A stretch of 64,000 nt of DNA from an uncultured bacterium (GCA_937905825.1 CALCXM010000098.1:1-64000), one strand, 5' to 3'. Shown: positions 1 to 7,237, counted from the first letter of the stretch. Program-made: numbers and translations. The notes: a model not told the origin generated them from the sequence alone.

Positions 1-37
1 TTTTCAACAGGCCAATTTTTGCTGCAAAGGTCCCTTT

Positions 38-187
38 TTATGTGGCCACTAACACTTCAAGCCAGCAGTTGCACTCATAGCAGAAATAGGTGTCGTACTT
101 TTCATGATAGACCCGCGCTATGCCGCACCCGGTACATGGCTCTGTGTCCATCCATCCAGGAATGACCTCTCCACTGATCCGGATCAT
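38..187 (-). CDS. Small zinc-ribbon cassette protein
   Basis: A 49-residue protein with two cysteine pairs (CTGC near residue 18 and CYEC near residue 38), the arrangement of a small zinc ribbon. A methionine twelve codons further upstream (start 223) is possible, but the shorter start fits the compact domain. It is probably soluble and cytoplasmic. The protein stops just after the second cysteine pair, so it may be shortened at the C terminus. Its own attC should lie at 1-37, where only a poor match is seen. Specific function unknown. Confidence 0.6.
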   Translation of the reverse strand: MIRISGEVIPGWMDTEPCTGCGIARVYHEKYDTYFCYECNCWLEVLVAT

Positions 188-232
188 ACCGGTCACTACG
201 TTCTCTGATATTCGCGAATGCATTTCCGTGTC

Positions 233-290
233 GAATGATTGGGGCGATCAGGACTCGGGACTTGCCCCGAGCTCGGCTTCGCCTGATGGC
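233..290 (-). repeat. Degenerate attC-like site
   Basis: The segment shows the left-arm pattern TTGGGGCGATCAG shared with the good attC sites, then an inverted CTCGGG/CCCGAG stem, but the TAAC core is not preserved. It sits between the first and second cassette genes, where an attC is expected. Confidence 0.4.
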
Positions 291-305
291 GCTCGTCCAC
301 TCAGG

Positions 306-986
306 CTACCACACGAGACCCGTCCGGTGACTCATTCCAAGGAGCAGGGTGGACAGGCAGACACCCGCCAGGAGCCACAACTGAAACCCTGCCCGCTCAC
401 TCCTGAGCACTCGCACCGCGAGGATGACGGCCATGACATTGGGGACGTACATCAGTGGCGAGGCTCCTATCTGATCGATCCACCAGGCGTTGAATGGGTT
501 GGCGCAGTCATCGTTCGGAAGCAAGAGCAGGGGCGCGCAGCACACCAGTGCGAAACAGGCCTGGCGGCGATGTCCCAAGGCGTCCCATCCGGCCAACGCC
601 AAGGTCATGGAGAACCCGCAAGCGGCGAGCAGCAAGTTCAATTGAAGGGTTGACCGCTTGTCCAACACGTCGAGGAGACCCACGCGAAACGGATAGAACG
701 AGTGCAAGCTCGTCGTGCAAATGAATGAGAGAGCAAGCATTCCCCAGGTCAACAGGGCAGTGACGCGAGCCGTCTCACTCCGTGGCGTGTAGTTCGCGAA
801 GGCCGAATGCACGACCAAGGGAAGGATGCAAGCCGAGCCCAGGCCAAAGAGGGGCCCGAACCACGCGGGAAACTGTTCCGCCCGTAGAACACCCCACACT
901 CCCCTGAGGCTGAGCCCGACGACCAGGACAGCGAGGAAGCGGGTACCGAGGGTTGTGGCGAGGTCTATTCGTTTGATGCTTTCCAT
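306..986 (-). CDS. Hypothetical multi-pass membrane cassette protein
   Basis: 226 residues, rich in hydrophobic stretches that suggest about six or seven membrane segments (for example near residues 15-35, 45-65, 80-100, 120-140, 150-165, 175-190 and 200-218). The start chosen is the internal methionine before ESIKRID; a methionine five codons upstream is possible. It is an integral inner-membrane protein with no enzyme motif that I recognise. It is one of the larger cassettes in the array. Confidence 0.6.
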   Translation of the reverse strand: MESIKRIDLATTLGTRFLAVLVVGLSLRGVWGVLRAEQFPAWFGPLFGLGSACILPLVVHSAFANYTPRSETARVTALLTWGMLALSFICTTSLHSFYPFRVGLLDVLDKRSTLQLNLLLAACGFSMTLALAGWDALGHRRQACFALVCCAPLLLLPNDDCANPFNAWWIDQIGASPLMYVPNVMAVILAVRVLRSERAGFQLWLLAGVCLSTLLLGMSHRTGLVW

Positions 987-1007
987 GTGTGCGAGTCGCA
1001 ATGGTCT

Positions 1008-1074
1008 TCCAGGTGCTGTCGATGCTCAGTGGCCGGCCGCACTCCAAGTCATTCCATCGCCGGTCAAACGCTAA
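1008..1074 (-). repeat. Degenerate attC-like site
   Basis: A GC-rich palindromic segment containing the common arm element GCTCAGTGGC lies between two cassette genes, with poor core sites. It is called from position and partial similarity only. Confidence 0.3.
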
Positions 1075-1264
1075 ACCGATCACCAGAAAGGTCGAGAGTG
1101 ATCATTGGGTCTACAGCGAGCCATACCTCTCCATCGACCCGTGACTTGGCATGCAGCCACTGACGACCATCCTTGGCCGTTTCAAGTTGGATTGTCGCCA
1201 CATGCACCTCGGGGTGACCTCGATGACCTCTAATTTTAAGTCCTGCGCGTTCCATGGAATCCAA
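1064..1264 (-). CDS. Small hypothetical cassette protein
   Basis: 66 residues, soluble, with alternating hydrophobic and polar residues typical of a small beta-rich domain (HVATIQLETAKDG, then EVWLAVDP). It lies between two attC-like sites and is transcribed with the rest of the array. A second start at residue 4 is equally possible. I do not recognise the family. Confidence 0.5.
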   Translation of the reverse strand: MDSMERAGLKIRGHRGHPEVHVATIQLETAKDGRQWLHAKSRVDGEVWLAVDPMITLDLSGDRFSV

Positions 1265-1270
1265 GTGGCC

Positions 1271-1332
1271 AGCTAACGGTTTGGCAGATCAACGGCAGTT
1301 CCCGACTCCATCTCTGCAGCGGCTTGCTGTCG
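1271..1332 (-). repeat. attC recombination site
   Basis: Left core AGCTAAC at 1271-1277, arm TTTGGCAGATCAACGG, right arm CTGCAGCGGCTTGCTG. The right core is degenerate (GCTGTCG). It belongs to the 169-residue cassette gene, whose stop codon TAG is formed by the core itself. Confidence 0.7.
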
Positions 1333-1782
1333 GAGCACTTTGGCGCGTAGAGGAACGAATTGGTTCTCGCGCAGCTGCCGCCGGTACCCCAAAGAGACGA
1401 CTCGGTGCCAGAGCCAGGAGACGGCACCAACTTGCACAACAAGCGGAAGCGGATCTCGGTAACTAAGCTTGAGGCCCGCGATCATGCGCTCCTGGGCGTC
1501 GTCGCCATCGAGCGGAACATCGACCCAGCAAGACGCGCAGCCATCATGGCAGAATTCTGCATGGAGCTTGACGCCGTGATCAGCGCGGGCACCTTGCTCG
1601 TAGACGCGTCTTGCGAGGGCAGAGTTCGGCGAAGGAACGTTCCGTGGCACGATGACCTGACGAGAGTTTCGACCATAGAAGTCCTCACGGAACACCCAAC
1701 GCACCTTGGCGCACGGGGTAACTGCGCCCACAAAGGCAATGAGCTGGCTTTGTGCGTTGTCGAATGAGGGTAGGTCAGGCAC
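1273..1782 (-). CDS. Hypothetical cassette protein
   Basis: 169 residues, predicted soluble, no signal peptide or membrane segment. It carries a pair of closely spaced cysteines (HDGCASCWVD near residue 80) and several tryptophans. The ORF runs through its attC and ends at a TAG supplied by the CGTTAGC core, so its last roughly 20 residues are attC-encoded. No family recognised. Confidence 0.55.
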   Translation of the reverse strand: MPDLPSFDNAQSQLIAFVGAVTPCAKVRWVFREDFYGRNSRQVIVPRNVPSPNSALARRVYEQGARADHGVKLHAEFCHDGCASCWVDVPLDGDDAQERMIAGLKLSYRDPLPLVVQVGAVSWLWHRVVSLGYRRQLRENQFVPLRAKVLRQQAAAEMESGTAVDLPNR

Positions 1783-1788
1783 GGGAGC

Positions 1789-1855
1789 GTCTAACGGTTC
1801 GGCCGATCGGCGCCTTCATTGGTCGGGGTGGTCACGCAATCGCTCCGCTTCAAGC
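1789..1855 (-). repeat. attC recombination site
   Basis: Left core GTCTAAC at 1789-1795 followed by GGTTCGGCCGATCGGCG. The right end is degenerate (GCTTCAAGC near 1847). It belongs to the DUF1801-like cassette gene to its right. Confidence 0.6.
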
Positions 1856-2223
1856 AGCTCCGCCACAAAGCACGCGTCGCCGATCAAGAGGGTCGCCAGT
1901 GTCAGCGGGTGCGGTACGAACTCTTGACCATCCCACCAGGCGTTCGATCGCGGAGCAAGCAGACTTGCCGAGAATCCAGCCCGTTTCAGCCCCACGGCCT
2001 TGCAGACGGTTAGAACGGTGCGCACGAGGAGCTCGTCGAGGCGCCGTCCGACGCCGCCTTTCCAGCCCGGAATCGCGTCTAGGTCAGCGCCCACGGGGCC
2101 ATCGCCGTCGCCCTTGGGAATCTGAGGGTTCCCGCCTGACAGCAGCTTCGGCTTGGACGCGGCACGTTGGACAGCTGCCTCGTGCTTTCCGTTTGGCGAT
2201 GGTTTGGAACTCTTGTTGGGCAT
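1816..2223 (-). pseudogene. Degenerate DUF1801-like cassette gene
   Basis: A 135-residue ORF starting at MPNKSSKP. Residues about 48-80 (DAIPGWKGGVGRRLDELLVR followed by TV and CKAV) look like the beginning of a DUF1801 domain, but the expected continuation is absent in this frame. In another frame the phrase ETGWIL, similar to the next conserved block of the family, follows almost at once. This suggests a small deletion with a frameshift near 1985-2000. The ORF then reads into its attC. It could still be expressed as a short chimera. The comparison is from memory of the family, so the pseudogene call is moderate. Confidence 0.45.
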
Positions 2224-2246
2224 TCTTCTCGTTTGCCTATTCGGAC

Positions 2247-2312
2247 TCCTAACGGTTGAGCGATTCACCAATGCCCACGCCGTGGCCTGCCTTTCGTGCC
2301 GGCTCGTTATGC
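2247..2312 (-). repeat. attC recombination site
   Basis: Left core TCCTAAC at 2247-2253, right core GTTATGC at 2306-2312, with the arm GGTTGAGCGATTCACC and a central CCACGCCGTGG palindrome. It is one of the clearest sites of the array. Confidence 0.85.
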
Positions 2313-2599
2313 ACGTACGACCTGGGACAACCGAAGCAGGACAACCAGAAAGCCCACCCCGCTCCGGCAATGATCCATGAAGGAGTGTAGACACTGAATC
2401 GCTTCCCCGAGCGGTACGTCCGCATCGAAACCTCGTTCCAGAGGCGACCGAACCAGATTAGCGACAAAGCGAACAGACAGCCAAAGCTAGTCCAGACCAC
2501 TGACTCGAGAGGATTGGAGTGTGAGCCGTCAGTGGCTCTGCGATAAACCACAAGTGCCGCGACTAGCAACGACGCGACTCGATTCACCTTGGTCTTCAC
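2249..2599 (-). CDS. Small membrane cassette protein (GTG start)
   Basis: 116 residues with three likely membrane segments (about 8-20, 33-50 and 70-88). The start is GTG at 2599, overlapping the TGA of the upstream cassette ORF (GTGA), which suggests translational coupling. The ORF continues through the whole of its attC and stops at the TAG formed by the CGTTAGG core, so about twenty C-terminal residues are encoded by the recombination site. Function unknown. Confidence 0.55.
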   Translation of the reverse strand: MKTKVNRVASLLVAALVVYRRATDGSHSNPLESVVWTSFGCLFALSLIWFGRLWNEVSMRTYRSGKRFSVYTPSWIIAGAGWAFWLSCFGCPRSYVHNEPARKAGHGVGIGESLNR

Positions 2600-3027
2600 G
2601 GCTTCGTAGCACGAGCGGTGGAATCACCGGCGGACCGCCGCGCCATCCGCTGCAGCGGATTGCTTGCGGGCTCCGAATGATCCGGCCAAACATGCAAGAA
2701 GTAGTAGATCGGCATTGCGAGGACGTTTCCAACGAAGATTACAACCGCCCACAACAGGCGCGTGTTCTGGTCCAGCTTGTCGTTCTTGATCGCGTGAACG
2801 ACGTAGAACACAAGCAGACCTAGCGTCTCCAACATCGTGAACGCGTGCAGCACAAACATGGGCGCCATGGACCCAACAGTCGGCGGTGCGGAGCCGCCAC
2901 CATTCACCCCGCCCATCACCGCACCCATCGCTGCTGAGAACACGATCGCAGAGAAACCAACCATGTAAACGATAGGCCAGGCAGTGGCTGCTCCCAGGAG
3001 GATCTTCATTGCTTTCGTCATTCTCAT
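2596..3027 (-). CDS. Small membrane cassette protein
   Basis: 143 residues. An N-terminal hydrophobic segment (about 8-40, glycine-rich) and two more segments near residues 58-80 and 92-112 give a three- or four-pass membrane protein. The first methionine (3027) was chosen; an alternative lies at residue 3. The last roughly 25 residues come from a degenerate attC-like stretch (2603-2672), and the TGA overlaps the GTG of the next cassette gene. Function unknown. Confidence 0.6.
   Translation of the reverse strand: MRMTKAMKILLGAATAWPIVYMVGFSAIVFSAAMGAVMGGVNGGGSAPPTVGSMAPMFVLHAFTMLETLGLLVFYVVHAIKNDKLDQNTRLLWAVVIFVGNVLAMPIYYFLHVWPDHSEPASNPLQRMARRSAGDSTARATKP
2603..2672 (-). repeat. Degenerate attC-like site inside an ORF
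   Basis: It retains the arm pattern GGTGGAATCACCGGCGG and the right arm CTGCAGCGGATTGCTTGCGG, but the left TAAC core has become TAGC. The cassette gene on its right reads straight through it. Confidence 0.45.
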
Positions 3028-3037
3028 TGTTTGCCTT

Positions 3038-3100
3038 CTCTAACGACTCTGGCTATCAGCGGCCGAACTGGTCTTGCACGATTCTATCGCAAGCTTAGAC
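3038..3100 (-). repeat. attC recombination site
   Basis: Left core CTCTAAC at 3038-3044, right core CTTAGAC at 3094-3100, with the arm GGCTATCAGCGGC. The TAA of the adjacent 120-residue gene is formed by the right core. Confidence 0.75.
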
Positions 3101-3457
3101 GCGAGTGCTTTCAAGCGCGACTCCGGACAATTGAGCGATTCTCCACAGGAGCAATCCCCAAGAAACGAGCCAACCAATGGCCACTACGAGGAATGAGCAA
3201 GGAAGGAACGCCTCCCTCCTAGTAAGCGCTCGTCCCCGTCGCCACATGAAGAGGATACACCCTCTCGCACAACCGACCAGTGCCAACAGATGCCATCCGA
3301 GAAAGTAGAAGGCCCAGATCGAGCTTTCCACGTAGCCGTCGGGACGTACCGGTTCGCGCCAAGCCATGGACACCAAGAGGGCAGCTGGTGCCAGCAACCC
3401 CACGGGCACGAACGACCATGCTGTTGGGAGAGGGGGATTGTGCTCGAGAGCCCTCAT
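3095..3457 (-). CDS. Small membrane cassette protein
   Basis: 120 residues with three hydrophobic segments (about 14-32, 48-70 and 88-108), so a multi-pass membrane protein. An arginine-rich loop (WRRGRALTRRE) lies before the last segment, consistent with a cytoplasmic loop. The stop codon lies in its attC core. Family not recognised. Confidence 0.6.
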   Translation of the reverse strand: MRALEHNPPLPTAWSFVPVGLLAPAALLVSMAWREPVRPDGYVESSIWAFYFLGWHLLALVGCARGCILFMWRRGRALTRREAFLPCSFLVVAIGWLVSWGLLLWRIAQLSGVALESTRV

Positions 3458-3458
3458 C

Positions 3459-3515
3459 GCCTAACGACCTTGCCCTTCACCCGCCGCCAAAGACGCTATG
3501 GTGCAACGGTTGATT
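3459..3515 (-). repeat. attC recombination site
   Basis: Left core GCCTAAC at 3459-3465 and right part GTTGATT at 3509-3515. The right end, GCAACGGTTGATTGGGC, also resembles the beginning of another attC arm, so two degenerate sites may be merged here. Confidence 0.6.
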
Positions 3516-3576
3516 GGGCATTGAGTTCTTGTCGGCATTCGCATCCAGTCCCTGCGCGATCTTGAGGAGCATTCGG

Positions 3577-3810
3577 TCAATCCCGGTATAGCCAATACCG
3601 GCTCACCGTGCCGTCATCTCCAAAGGTGATGAAGAGCCATTCCGAATCGATCCTGATGACCCCTCTTTCCGGTCCCAGAGGGTAGGGGATATCGCATGCC
3701 TCCGCGCCGAAAGGAAAGTTCTCCTCGACGGGCATCCCGAGCAATTCAACGACTTGATGCGGGGCGAAGTGCCGGCCCTCGCACCGGCTGGTTCCGCGGC
3801 GCACTGGCAA
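3577..3810 (-). CDS. Hypothetical cassette protein, probably N-terminally truncated
   Basis: 77 residues read from a TTG at 3810; an in-frame TGA lies four codons further upstream, so no longer start exists. The C-terminal part (VVELLGMPVEENF ... SEWLFITFGDDG, then RYWLYRD) looks like a genuine small domain, as in periplasmic or lipoprotein-type cassette proteins where a 'GxP' turn and a terminal Trp/Tyr strand recur. The N-terminal 15 residues do not. A frameshift or loss of the signal region is likely. Function unknown. Confidence 0.4.
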   Translation of the reverse strand: MPVRRGTSRCEGRHFAPHQVVELLGMPVEENFPFGAEACDIPYPLGPERGVIRIDSEWLFITFGDDGTVSRYWLYRD

Positions 3811-3836
3811 CTGCGCGCCTGGTCATCTGTGCGTGT

Positions 3837-4088
3837 CTATTCATCAGCACTCTCGCCGCCGCTCCCGCGCGGCTCGGAGGATGTGAACCGATTCAGCAGC
3901 TTCGAGCTACCGGAGAAGAACACCATAACGAGCAACGCAAACACAACTAGCGCCAGCGCATAGGGCCCGACAGGTAGAAGGACATACACCACCCCAACGA
4001 GAGCAAGTGCGACAGCGATGAAGGCGACGATCTTCATGTGGCGGATCTTGCGTCGCTGGCTAGGTGAGTACTCTTCGGAGTCGTTCAT
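3837..4088 (-). CDS. Small two-pass membrane cassette protein
   Basis: 83 residues: a basic N terminus (QRRKIRH), two hydrophobic segments at about residues 20-38 and 43-60, and an acidic, Ser/Gly-rich tail. The ATG at 4088 is preceded by the gene-free segment 4089-4276. It is probably a small inner-membrane protein with both ends in the cytoplasm. Function unknown. Confidence 0.6.
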   Translation of the reverse strand: MNDSEEYSPSQRRKIRHMKIVAFIAVALALVGVVYVLLPVGPYALALVVFALLVMVFFSGSSKLLNRFTSSEPRGSGGESADE

Positions 4089-4276
4089 TGAACAGGGCGC
4101 CTAAAGTGTAGGACGATTGAGACGATCAGTGGGGCGCGGCCCTTCCGACTTCTAGCTCCACCCTCTTGCACCCGGGTCAGTGACCGCGGTCTTCGGGTCG
4201 TCCTCCGTGCCCGCCTGGCGCTTCCTTCACCGGCGAGCAGCGGGAGAGGCCGCTGCAACCGACCTTTGGGCCGCCC
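4089..4276. other. Gene-free spacer with degenerate attC traces
   Basis: A GCCTAAA at 4099-4105 followed by GACGATCAGTGGGGCGCGG resembles an attC left half, and CGCTGCAACCGACC near 4251 resembles a right half. The spacing is too long for one ordinary attC, so this is probably two decayed sites. No coding sequence is supported. Confidence 0.35.
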
Positions 4277-4915
4277 TCACTGACGCACATAGCGCAGGTG
4301 TGTCGCCGCTGGACCATGCACCACCTGGTCAATTCGAAATTGCGGCCCGGGCTCGCCTAGGTTCTCGAAGAGCCGCCTTCCCCCGGCGAACAACATGGGC
4401 GCCAAGGCGATCTCCAGTTCTTCAACGACACCCAGGGCTAGGTACTGCTGGATCACATCCGCTCCGCCTGCGATACGAATGTCCTGACTGCCTGCGGCGT
4501 CCCTAGCCAACTCAAGGGCACGCTCCGGTCCATCGTTGATGAAGGAAAAGGTCGTCCCACCGGGGCGCACCCAGGGCTCCCGCTTCTCACGGGTCAGAAC
4601 GTAGACCGGCTTGTGAAACGGAGCCTCCTCTGGCCAGGCACGCTCGCCCTGTTCGAACATTCGCTTGCCCATGATGTTGGCGCCGATGCGCTCCGTGGTG
4701 CTACGGAGCATGTCGTTGATCTGACCGGTCTCGCCCCCCGGTCCGAACTTGTGGGTCTCGCGGAAGTACTCTTGATTGAGGATCCAGCCCATCAGCGACC
4801 CCCACTTGACACCCCAGTTCTTGTGCTCAGGCGTCTCCCAATTCTCCAGGGTCATTCCTTCCGGTGCCATGTAGCCATCGAGGCTCAGGCCAATGTTCAC
4901 GAAGACTCGACTCAT
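4277..4915 (-). CDS. RibD C-terminal / dihydrofolate-reductase-like protein
   Basis: 212 residues from MSRVFVNIGLSLDG, preceded by a good GAGAGGAG ribosome-binding site. The opening strand with the 'SLDGYMA' motif, the central 'ERIGANIMGKRMFEQGE' block, the 'KPVYVLTRE' strand and the 'DIRIAGGADVIQQYL' helix-strand unit are those of the dihydrofolate reductase-like fold of the RibD C-terminal (YyaP/YwjB-like) family. These are NADPH-dependent pyrimidine reductases or, more often, reductases of unknown substrate. It is one of the few cassettes with a recognisable enzyme fold. Confidence 0.8.
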   Translation of the reverse strand: MSRVFVNIGLSLDGYMAPEGMTLENWETPEHKNWGVKWGSLMGWILNQEYFRETHKFGPGGETGQINDMLRSTTERIGANIMGKRMFEQGERAWPEEAPFHKPVYVLTREKREPWVRPGGTTFSFINDGPERALELARDAAGSQDIRIAGGADVIQQYLALGVVEELEIALAPMLFAGGRRLFENLGEPGPQFRIDQVVHGPAATHLRYVRQ

Positions 4916-4940
4916 GACTCTCCTCTCGTAGTTTCGGATG

Positions 4941-5015
4941 TTGACTTGACGCCTGGAGCGATCAGCGCGCGGGTCTAAGCGCGCCCCGATCGCACGCTCC
5001 CGCACAACACATGGT
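4941..5015 (-). repeat. Degenerate attC-like site
   Basis: The arm GGAGCGATCAGCGCGCGGG, the loop TCTAAG and CGCGCCCCGATCGC form an imperfect palindrome between the DHFR-like and DUF1801 cassettes. The cores are not well preserved. Confidence 0.4.
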
Positions 5016-5042
5016 TCGGACTTTAGAACACGTGCTACGCAA

Positions 5043-5435
5043 TCAAACAAGCCTCCTCAGTTCGCCCTTGCGCTTGGCGACGTTCTTGTAGTCCCACTGG
5101 ATCTCGATCGACTTCATGCACCAGCGGGCAAGATCTTCCTCACTGACCTCACCTACTGCTGAATAGACAATCGACGCGTCCTTAAACTTACCCGTCCCTG
5201 GCTTCAGCGTCTCCTCACCAAAGTCGGCCCCACTCCAAAACATGAGCCGCAGACCCGCCTTCAGTTTGCTGTAGCCGACAGTCGGATTGTCCTTGAGGAA
5301 CCAGACGGGATGCCGGTGCCAAATCTTGCTTTGCGCCTCCGGTAGATGCTTGTCGATCTGTGCTGCGAGAAGCTCGCAGATCGCCCGATCTCCTTCCTTC
5401 TGATCTGCGTTGAAAGCTTCGATGTCAGGATGCAT
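5043..5435 (-). CDS. DUF1801 family protein
   Basis: 130 residues. The pattern of an N-terminal helix (ICELLAAQIDKHLPEAQSKI), then 'WHRHPVWFLKDNPTVGYS', a strand 'LRLMFWSGADF' and a C-terminal helix after 'YSAVGEVSEEDL' matches the DUF1801 (YdhG-like) family of small soluble proteins, which has no established enzymatic role. It is intact here, unlike the related fragment at 1816-2223. DUF1801 genes are frequent cassette cargo. Confidence 0.75.
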   Translation of the reverse strand: MHPDIEAFNADQKEGDRAICELLAAQIDKHLPEAQSKIWHRHPVWFLKDNPTVGYSKLKAGLRLMFWSGADFGEETLKPGTGKFKDASIVYSAVGEVSEEDLARWCMKSIEIQWDYKNVAKRKGELRRLV

Positions 5436-5444
5436 TTGATGTTG

Positions 5445-5520
5445 TTCTAACCTTGATGAGTTTGCCCCGGGTCCCGGGAGATTGGCTGTGGTCGGGACAC
5501 GGTCGTCCCTCCGCGCCTGA
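5445..5520 (-). repeat. attC-like site
   Basis: Left core TTCTAAC at 5445-5451 followed by GC-rich inverted segments. The right core is unclear. It sits immediately downstream of the interrupted cassette gene at 5524-5853. Confidence 0.5.
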
Positions 5521-5523
5521 TGG

Positions 5524-5853
5524 TCATGAGTCCAGCGACTTGCGGCATGCGAATCCAGGGAACGGTTCGAAGAGTCCCTCGTACACGGCAGTCGTCCCAG
5601 GACCCAGGACTTCCCCGAGAAGGCCAGCGGCGGACACCTCTACTGATGATGCCAAGGTCTACCCCGCCGACGCCAGGCTCTGGAAGTTGGAAGAGATGTG
5701 ATCTTCGAGCCCTGTGGGTTTTGTTCCTGCGGCGCAGCACGCTGCGCACACGTAGAACAAAGCTCCCGTACTCGAACACCGCGCAAAGAACAAGTCTTGC
5801 GCGAGACAACGGTCGCAATCTCCGGCGCATACAACCCCTCTAATCATGCGCAC
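5524..5853 (-). pseudogene. Cysteine-rich cassette gene with an in-frame TAG
   Basis: The reading frame opens with MRMIRGVVCAGDCDRC and runs 64 codons to a TAG at 5659-5661. The same frame then stays open for a further 44 codons, containing YEGLFEPFPGFACRKSL, and ends at TGA 5524-5526. The first part has four cysteine pairs or near-pairs (CAGDC, CDRC, CAACC), suggesting a zinc-binding domain. The second part contains an aromatic/proline-rich block that looks like real protein. The whole would be a 109-residue protein interrupted once by an amber codon. It is either a pseudogene, a short protein, or a readthrough product. Confidence 0.55.
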
Positions 5854-5865
5854 AGTGCCCGGGCC

Positions 5866-5918
5866 GATCAGCGGCCAGCCTCGGGTCTATCCGACTGACT
5901 GGCCTTGTTCGACGTGCT
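5866..5918 (-). repeat. Degenerate attC-like site
   Basis: It carries GGGCCGATCAGCGGCC and the right arm CTGGCCTTGTTCGACG, similar to GGCTTGTTAGACG in good sites. The left TAAC core is missing. Confidence 0.5.
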
Positions 5919-5928
5919 AACTGCCCGG

Positions 5929-6210
5929 TCATCCGGGTCCACCCCTGGCGCACACCCCCACAACAACGGAAACCACCAACACCATGAGGGCCTTCGGCCA
6001 AACCGATCGGTGAAGCCAAGCATCGGGATTCCTGCGCCCATGAGTGAAGAGCATCATCGCACCAGCAAGAAGGACAACGATCGCCCCGGCCAGGTACGGC
6101 CACACAAGATCGAAGGCCGACCCTCCACCAACGACGGTCACGAAGAGAGAGAGCACCAAAACACCTGCTGCTATGAGAGCGAGCCCTATCATTAGCGCGG
6201 CGAGTTGCAT
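5929..6210 (-). CDS. Small three-pass membrane cassette protein
   Basis: 93 residues from MQLAALMIG; a longer start upstream would lie inside the attC and is rejected. Hydrophobic segments at about residues 4-26, 33-52 and 72-90 predict three membrane passes. It lies between attC sites on both sides. Function unknown. Confidence 0.6.
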   Translation of the reverse strand: MQLAALMIGLALIAAGVLVLSLFVTVVGGGSAFDLVWPYLAGAIVVLLAGAMMLFTHGRRNPDAWLHRSVWPKALMVLVVSVVVGVCARGGPG

Positions 6211-6215
6211 GGTCT

Positions 6216-6281
6216 GTCTAACGGTTGGGGGAATCAGCGGGATCGGCAAAGCCAACAGCCGTCTGCATTGCCTTGCTGGGC
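6216..6281 (-). repeat. attC recombination site
   Basis: Left core GTCTAAC at 6216-6222, arm GGTTGGGGGAATCAGCGG, right arm CTGCATTGCCTTGCTGGGC with the core GCTGGGC at 6275-6281. Confidence 0.8.
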
Positions 6282-6294
6282 AGCATCACGATGG

Positions 6295-6822
6295 TCATTT
6301 CCATACTTCACACTCGGGGTGCAGTTCCATGAACTGTTGAATCTGACCTGAGGGGACTTCAGTGCCTGCGACACTGAGCAAGCGAAGATTCCCCAAGCTC
6401 ATGATGGGGTCGATGCTCCCAATAGGGCTGTGCGCGAGGTAAAGACGTTCAAGCCGGTCAAGGTATCTAAGTGGACTGATGTCGAGGGAGCTAGCCTGTG
6501 AACAGGTGATGTCGAGTGATCGCAGAAAAGGTAAGTCGGCGAGAGGCTGCAGTGAGGTGAAGCAACCGAAGTCGGCGAATAGCACCTCGAGAGCTTTGAG
6601 CTGTGAAATGCCATCAAGATCCTCAATGCGCGTGTTGCTGATGTTTAGAATGCGAAGCCGCTTGAGTCGCTGAATTGGGGCGAAGCTCGATAGTTGTGTG
6701 TCCTCGCAGTCGAGATAAGTGATGTCATCTGGTATTCGCTGGATTTCTGCATCTGGACTTCCCAGCGCCTCAACATCATAGCGAGTCACCTCAGAGAAGA
6801 TCGGGTCTTCGAATTCGTTCAT
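6295..6822 (-). CDS. Leucine-rich-repeat protein
   Basis: 175 residues from MNEFEDPIF, chosen because the upstream methionine lies close to the neighbouring attC. Five or so repeats of about 21-23 residues are visible (for example LRILNISNTRIEDLDGISQL, then LEVLFADFGC, LRSLDITCSQ, LERLYLAHSPIGSIDPI, LRLLSVAGTEV). There is no signal peptide, so it is a cytoplasmic protein-binding module. The C-terminal PECEVWK is a typical solvent-facing cap. Partner unknown. Confidence 0.75.
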   Translation of the reverse strand: MNEFEDPIFSEVTRYDVEALGSPDAEIQRIPDDITYLDCEDTQLSSFAPIQRLKRLRILNISNTRIEDLDGISQLKALEVLFADFGCFTSLQPLADLPFLRSLDITCSQASSLDISPLRYLDRLERLYLAHSPIGSIDPIMSLGNLRLLSVAGTEVPSGQIQQFMELHPECEVWK

Positions 6823-6861
6823 CTTATCTGGATACAACCGGACGGAATCATCACTGCGTCT

Positions 6862-6924
6862 GTCCAACGGTTGGGGCGATCAGCGGAGCGGCGAAACCCC
6901 GACCGTTGCAGCGCGTGCTTAGGA
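6862..6924 (-). repeat. attC recombination site
   Basis: Left core GTCCAAC at 6862-6868, arm GGTTGGGGCGATCAGCGG, right arm CGTTGCAGCGCGTGCTTAGG with the core CTTAGGA at 6918-6924. Confidence 0.8.
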
Positions 6925-6931
6925 AACTCTA

Positions 6932-7237
6932 CTAGCACGCGAGCCTCGAGGTCGTTGTGAAACAACCGAAGCATACGTACACGTGGATCACTCCGCAGTC
7001 GGCCAGATCAATTGAGTCACCGATAGAATCCAACTGTGCGTAGAAGGTCATGTCCGTCGAACAATCTGAGCAAGCAGGCCATTCGTCATCTTGAACCAAG
7101 TCAGGCATGCCACCTAGTTTGTGCCTCGTGCCCACCTCGGGCGGGGCGTACTCGTACCCGCAAACCTCTCGCGCTTCTGCCGACTGGGGATCGGCGACGA
7201 GACGTATCTCTGGAAAGGTCCTACCTAAGTCACTCAT
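6932..7237 (-). CDS. Cysteine-paired cassette protein, DUF1963-like
   Basis: 101 residues from MSDLGRTFPEIRL. The block 'DEWPACSDCSTDMTFYAQLD' followed by 'LADCGVIHVYVCFGCF' shows two cysteine pairs around a 'FYAQLD' strand, as in DUF1963/YwqG-type proteins. A zinc site is likely. Its ATG overlaps the stop codon of the preceding cassette ORF (ATGA), which has read through the intervening attC, so translation may be coupled. Biochemical role unknown. Confidence 0.6.
   Translation of the reverse strand: MSDLGRTFPEIRLVADPQSAEAREVCGYEYAPPEVGTRHKLGGMPDLVQDDEWPACSDCSTDMTFYAQLDSIGDSIDLADCGVIHVYVCFGCFTTTSRLAC

Noticed and set aside
1360..1767. A 135-residue plus-strand ORF in the cassette array
   Set aside because: It lies opposite a longer minus-strand ORF that ends in its attC as the other cassettes do.
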